Source: AWTP1-13 sp963814055 (GTDB lineage Bacteria; Pseudomonadota; Alphaproteobacteria; Rhizobiales; Hyphomicrobiaceae). From it: 64,000 bases of DNA. Shown here piece after piece: positions 63,048-64,000 of this stretch. The position numbers were made by a program, and so were the translations under genes. The first letter of the stretch is position 1, and each line of letters opens with the position of its first letter. Under the pieces are notes generated by a model, which was not told the origin of the DNA, ran no database searches, and saw nothing but the letters and a program-made list of their open reading frames with translations. Location of the stretch: the NCBI GenBank assembly GCA_963814055.1, contig CAWFBJ010000020.1, positions 1 to 64,000 on the forward strand. The letters run 5' to 3'.

Positions 63048-63932
63048 GGGTTTTTTGAAAGGCGGCGGTTCTTTGGCAGGGGCCTGGTTACGGATGAAAT
63101 CCACGATCGCCGTGACCGCCGCCTGTTCGACACCGTTGTACCCATGGTGATGGAAGGCACCGCAGGCCGTAACCGCTATGTTGGGTCGGCCGCCCTTGAT
63201 CGTCGCCGACATCTTCTTGGCCAACGCGAGGCTGGTCAGGCCGTTGTAGATGTTCACAAGGTCGCTCGGTGGTGTCACGAAGCAGCTGTCCTTCTCATGT
63301 CCCATGACGAAAGTGGGCACAGTGATGCTGGAGAGACTTGGATTCGCGCCCAGCACATTGCCCATCTCGCCAGCCGGGTCCGACTTGGTCACGGTGGAGG
63401 TCAGCGCGATCCCATTGGGCAGGGCGCCGCCGGTCAGGCGTGCCGCGGCGTTGAAAGCCGAGAGCGTGCCGTTGCTGGTGCCGATCAGCCAGACGGGCTT
63501 GCCGGGCCACTGGTTGCGCACCACCGAGATCACCTGGGCCAGGTGGTCGGCATGCGCCTGCGTCAAGCGCTGATTGGTAAGCCCGTTCGGCCCGGCAAAG
63601 GCCGGTTCCGAGTCGAGCATCGCGACATTGAGCCGAGCGTTGAGAAAGCGCCGGGCCGAACGGATCAGGAAGTTGCCCTGCGAATCCCTGATATCACCGG
63701 CCCCATTGAGATTGAGCACCCCATTGCCGCCCGTCAGCAGCACGACGGACGCAAACGGGAGCACCTTATGGACGGGGGAGTAGGGGCGGACCTTGACGGC
63801 CAGATTGGAGTCGATGGTGATGGCCTGCGGGCCCTGCGCGAGGGCCGGCGCCGTGGCGCCAAGCGTCAGCACGAGCACCAGGGCAAGAGCTCCAGGCAGT
63901 GATGTCCGGGCGCTGGCGATTTGACGGCACAT
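63015..63932 (-). CDS. Secreted alpha/beta-hydrolase-like protein
   Basis: A 305-aa exported protein. The signal peptide covers residues 1-33 (PGALALVLVLTLGATAPALA). The fold pattern is VVLLTGGNGVLNLNG, then VWLIGTSNGTLSAFNAAARL with the nucleophile Ser in GTSNG. The acid may lie in VMGHEKDSCF, and the His in AFHHHGYNGV. Two cysteines (DSCF, TACGAF) may form a disulphide. Substrate unknown. Its C-terminal 11 codons overlap the convergent gene. Confidence 0.85.
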   Translation of the reverse strand: MCRQIASARTSLPGALALVLVLTLGATAPALAQGPQAITIDSNLAVKVRPYSPVHKVLPFASVVLLTGGNGVLNLNGAGDIRDSQGNFLIRSARRFLNARLNVAMLDSEPAFAGPNGLTNQRLTQAHADHLAQVISVVRNQWPGKPVWLIGTSNGTLSAFNAAARLTGGALPNGIALTSTVTKSDPAGEMGNVLGANPSLSSITVPTFVMGHEKDSCFVTPPSDLVNIYNGLTSLALAKKMSATIKGGRPNIAVTACGAFHHHGYNGVEQAAVTAIVDFIRNQAPAKEPPPFKKPLDAPLDKNVK

Positions 63933-64000
63933 CGGTCCCTCCCTTCCTTGCAGTGCGATGGACGCAGCCCGCTTGCGCCCAACGCGCCAGTGCGCGCCCG

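Overview
The window looks like a piece of a high-GC alphaproteobacterial chromosome, most likely from the order Hyphomicrobiales (Bradyrhizobium/Rhodoplanes-like). This is inferred from the gene orders tpiA - small exported protein - secG - pyrG and HDAC-family - xseB - dxs, from an NDUFS4-like complex I subunit gene, and from the many TRAP, Bug-type and dipeptide transport genes. No rRNA, CRISPR array or complete tRNA was seen.

Layout. 1-5.1 kb: a TRAP transporter (dctP, dctQ, dctM) with a divergent GntR regulator and a perfect palindromic operator between them, bracketed by two ~260-bp direct repeats that carry the 3' end of a metallophosphoesterase-like gene. 5.3-18 kb: accessory DNA with a phage-type HNH-like protein, a LysR regulator divergent from a berberine-bridge-type FAD oxidase, small membrane proteins, a sodium:solute symporter with its DUF4212 subunit, a small protein joining a helix-turn-helix to an RpoA-CTD-like helical domain, and several small exported proteins or fragments. 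18.4-23.4 kb: an integrated element (or two abutting ones) that begins at the orphan 3' half of tRNA-Arg(CCT) and carries two tyrosine recombinases, an AlpA-like regulator and other mobile-element genes. 23.8-33.7 kb: a housekeeping block (histidine phosphatase, trpE, ppiD, tpiA, secG, pyrG), then a GIY-YIG gene flanked by direct repeats and a KTSC protein. 33.8-47.7 kb: NHL-repeat protein, AhpD-like protein, site-2 protease, complex I subunit, cysteine-peptidase-like protein, two SDRs, a Bug-type binding protein, a GntR/HutC regulator, a CoA transferase, a TrmA-family RNA methyltransferase and an exported Mn-type superoxide dismutase. 48-53.7 kb: HDAC-xseB-dxs, a divergent SRAP protein and an atypical crotonase. 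53.8-61.1 kb: a dipeptide ABC operon ending in an M20 peptidase. 61.4-63.9 kb: a thiamine-diphosphate enzyme overlapping a convergent secreted hydrolase.

Two features run through the whole window. First, many plainly functional genes are split by single-base frameshifts, nearly all consistent with one extra base, which points to uncorrected sequencing or assembly errors rather than gene decay. Examples are gntR, dctQ, dctM, the symporter, trpE, pyrG and the M20 gene, with ppiD broken about seven times. Second, intergenic spaces carry several families of palindromic dispersed repeats, including a two-hairpin element with core TTCGACAAGCTCA at eight loci. The best candidates for new biology are the GIY-YIG gene plus repeat unit, the HTH/alpha-CTD-like protein, the SRAP variant with altered active-site residues, and the two-recombinase element at the half tRNA.
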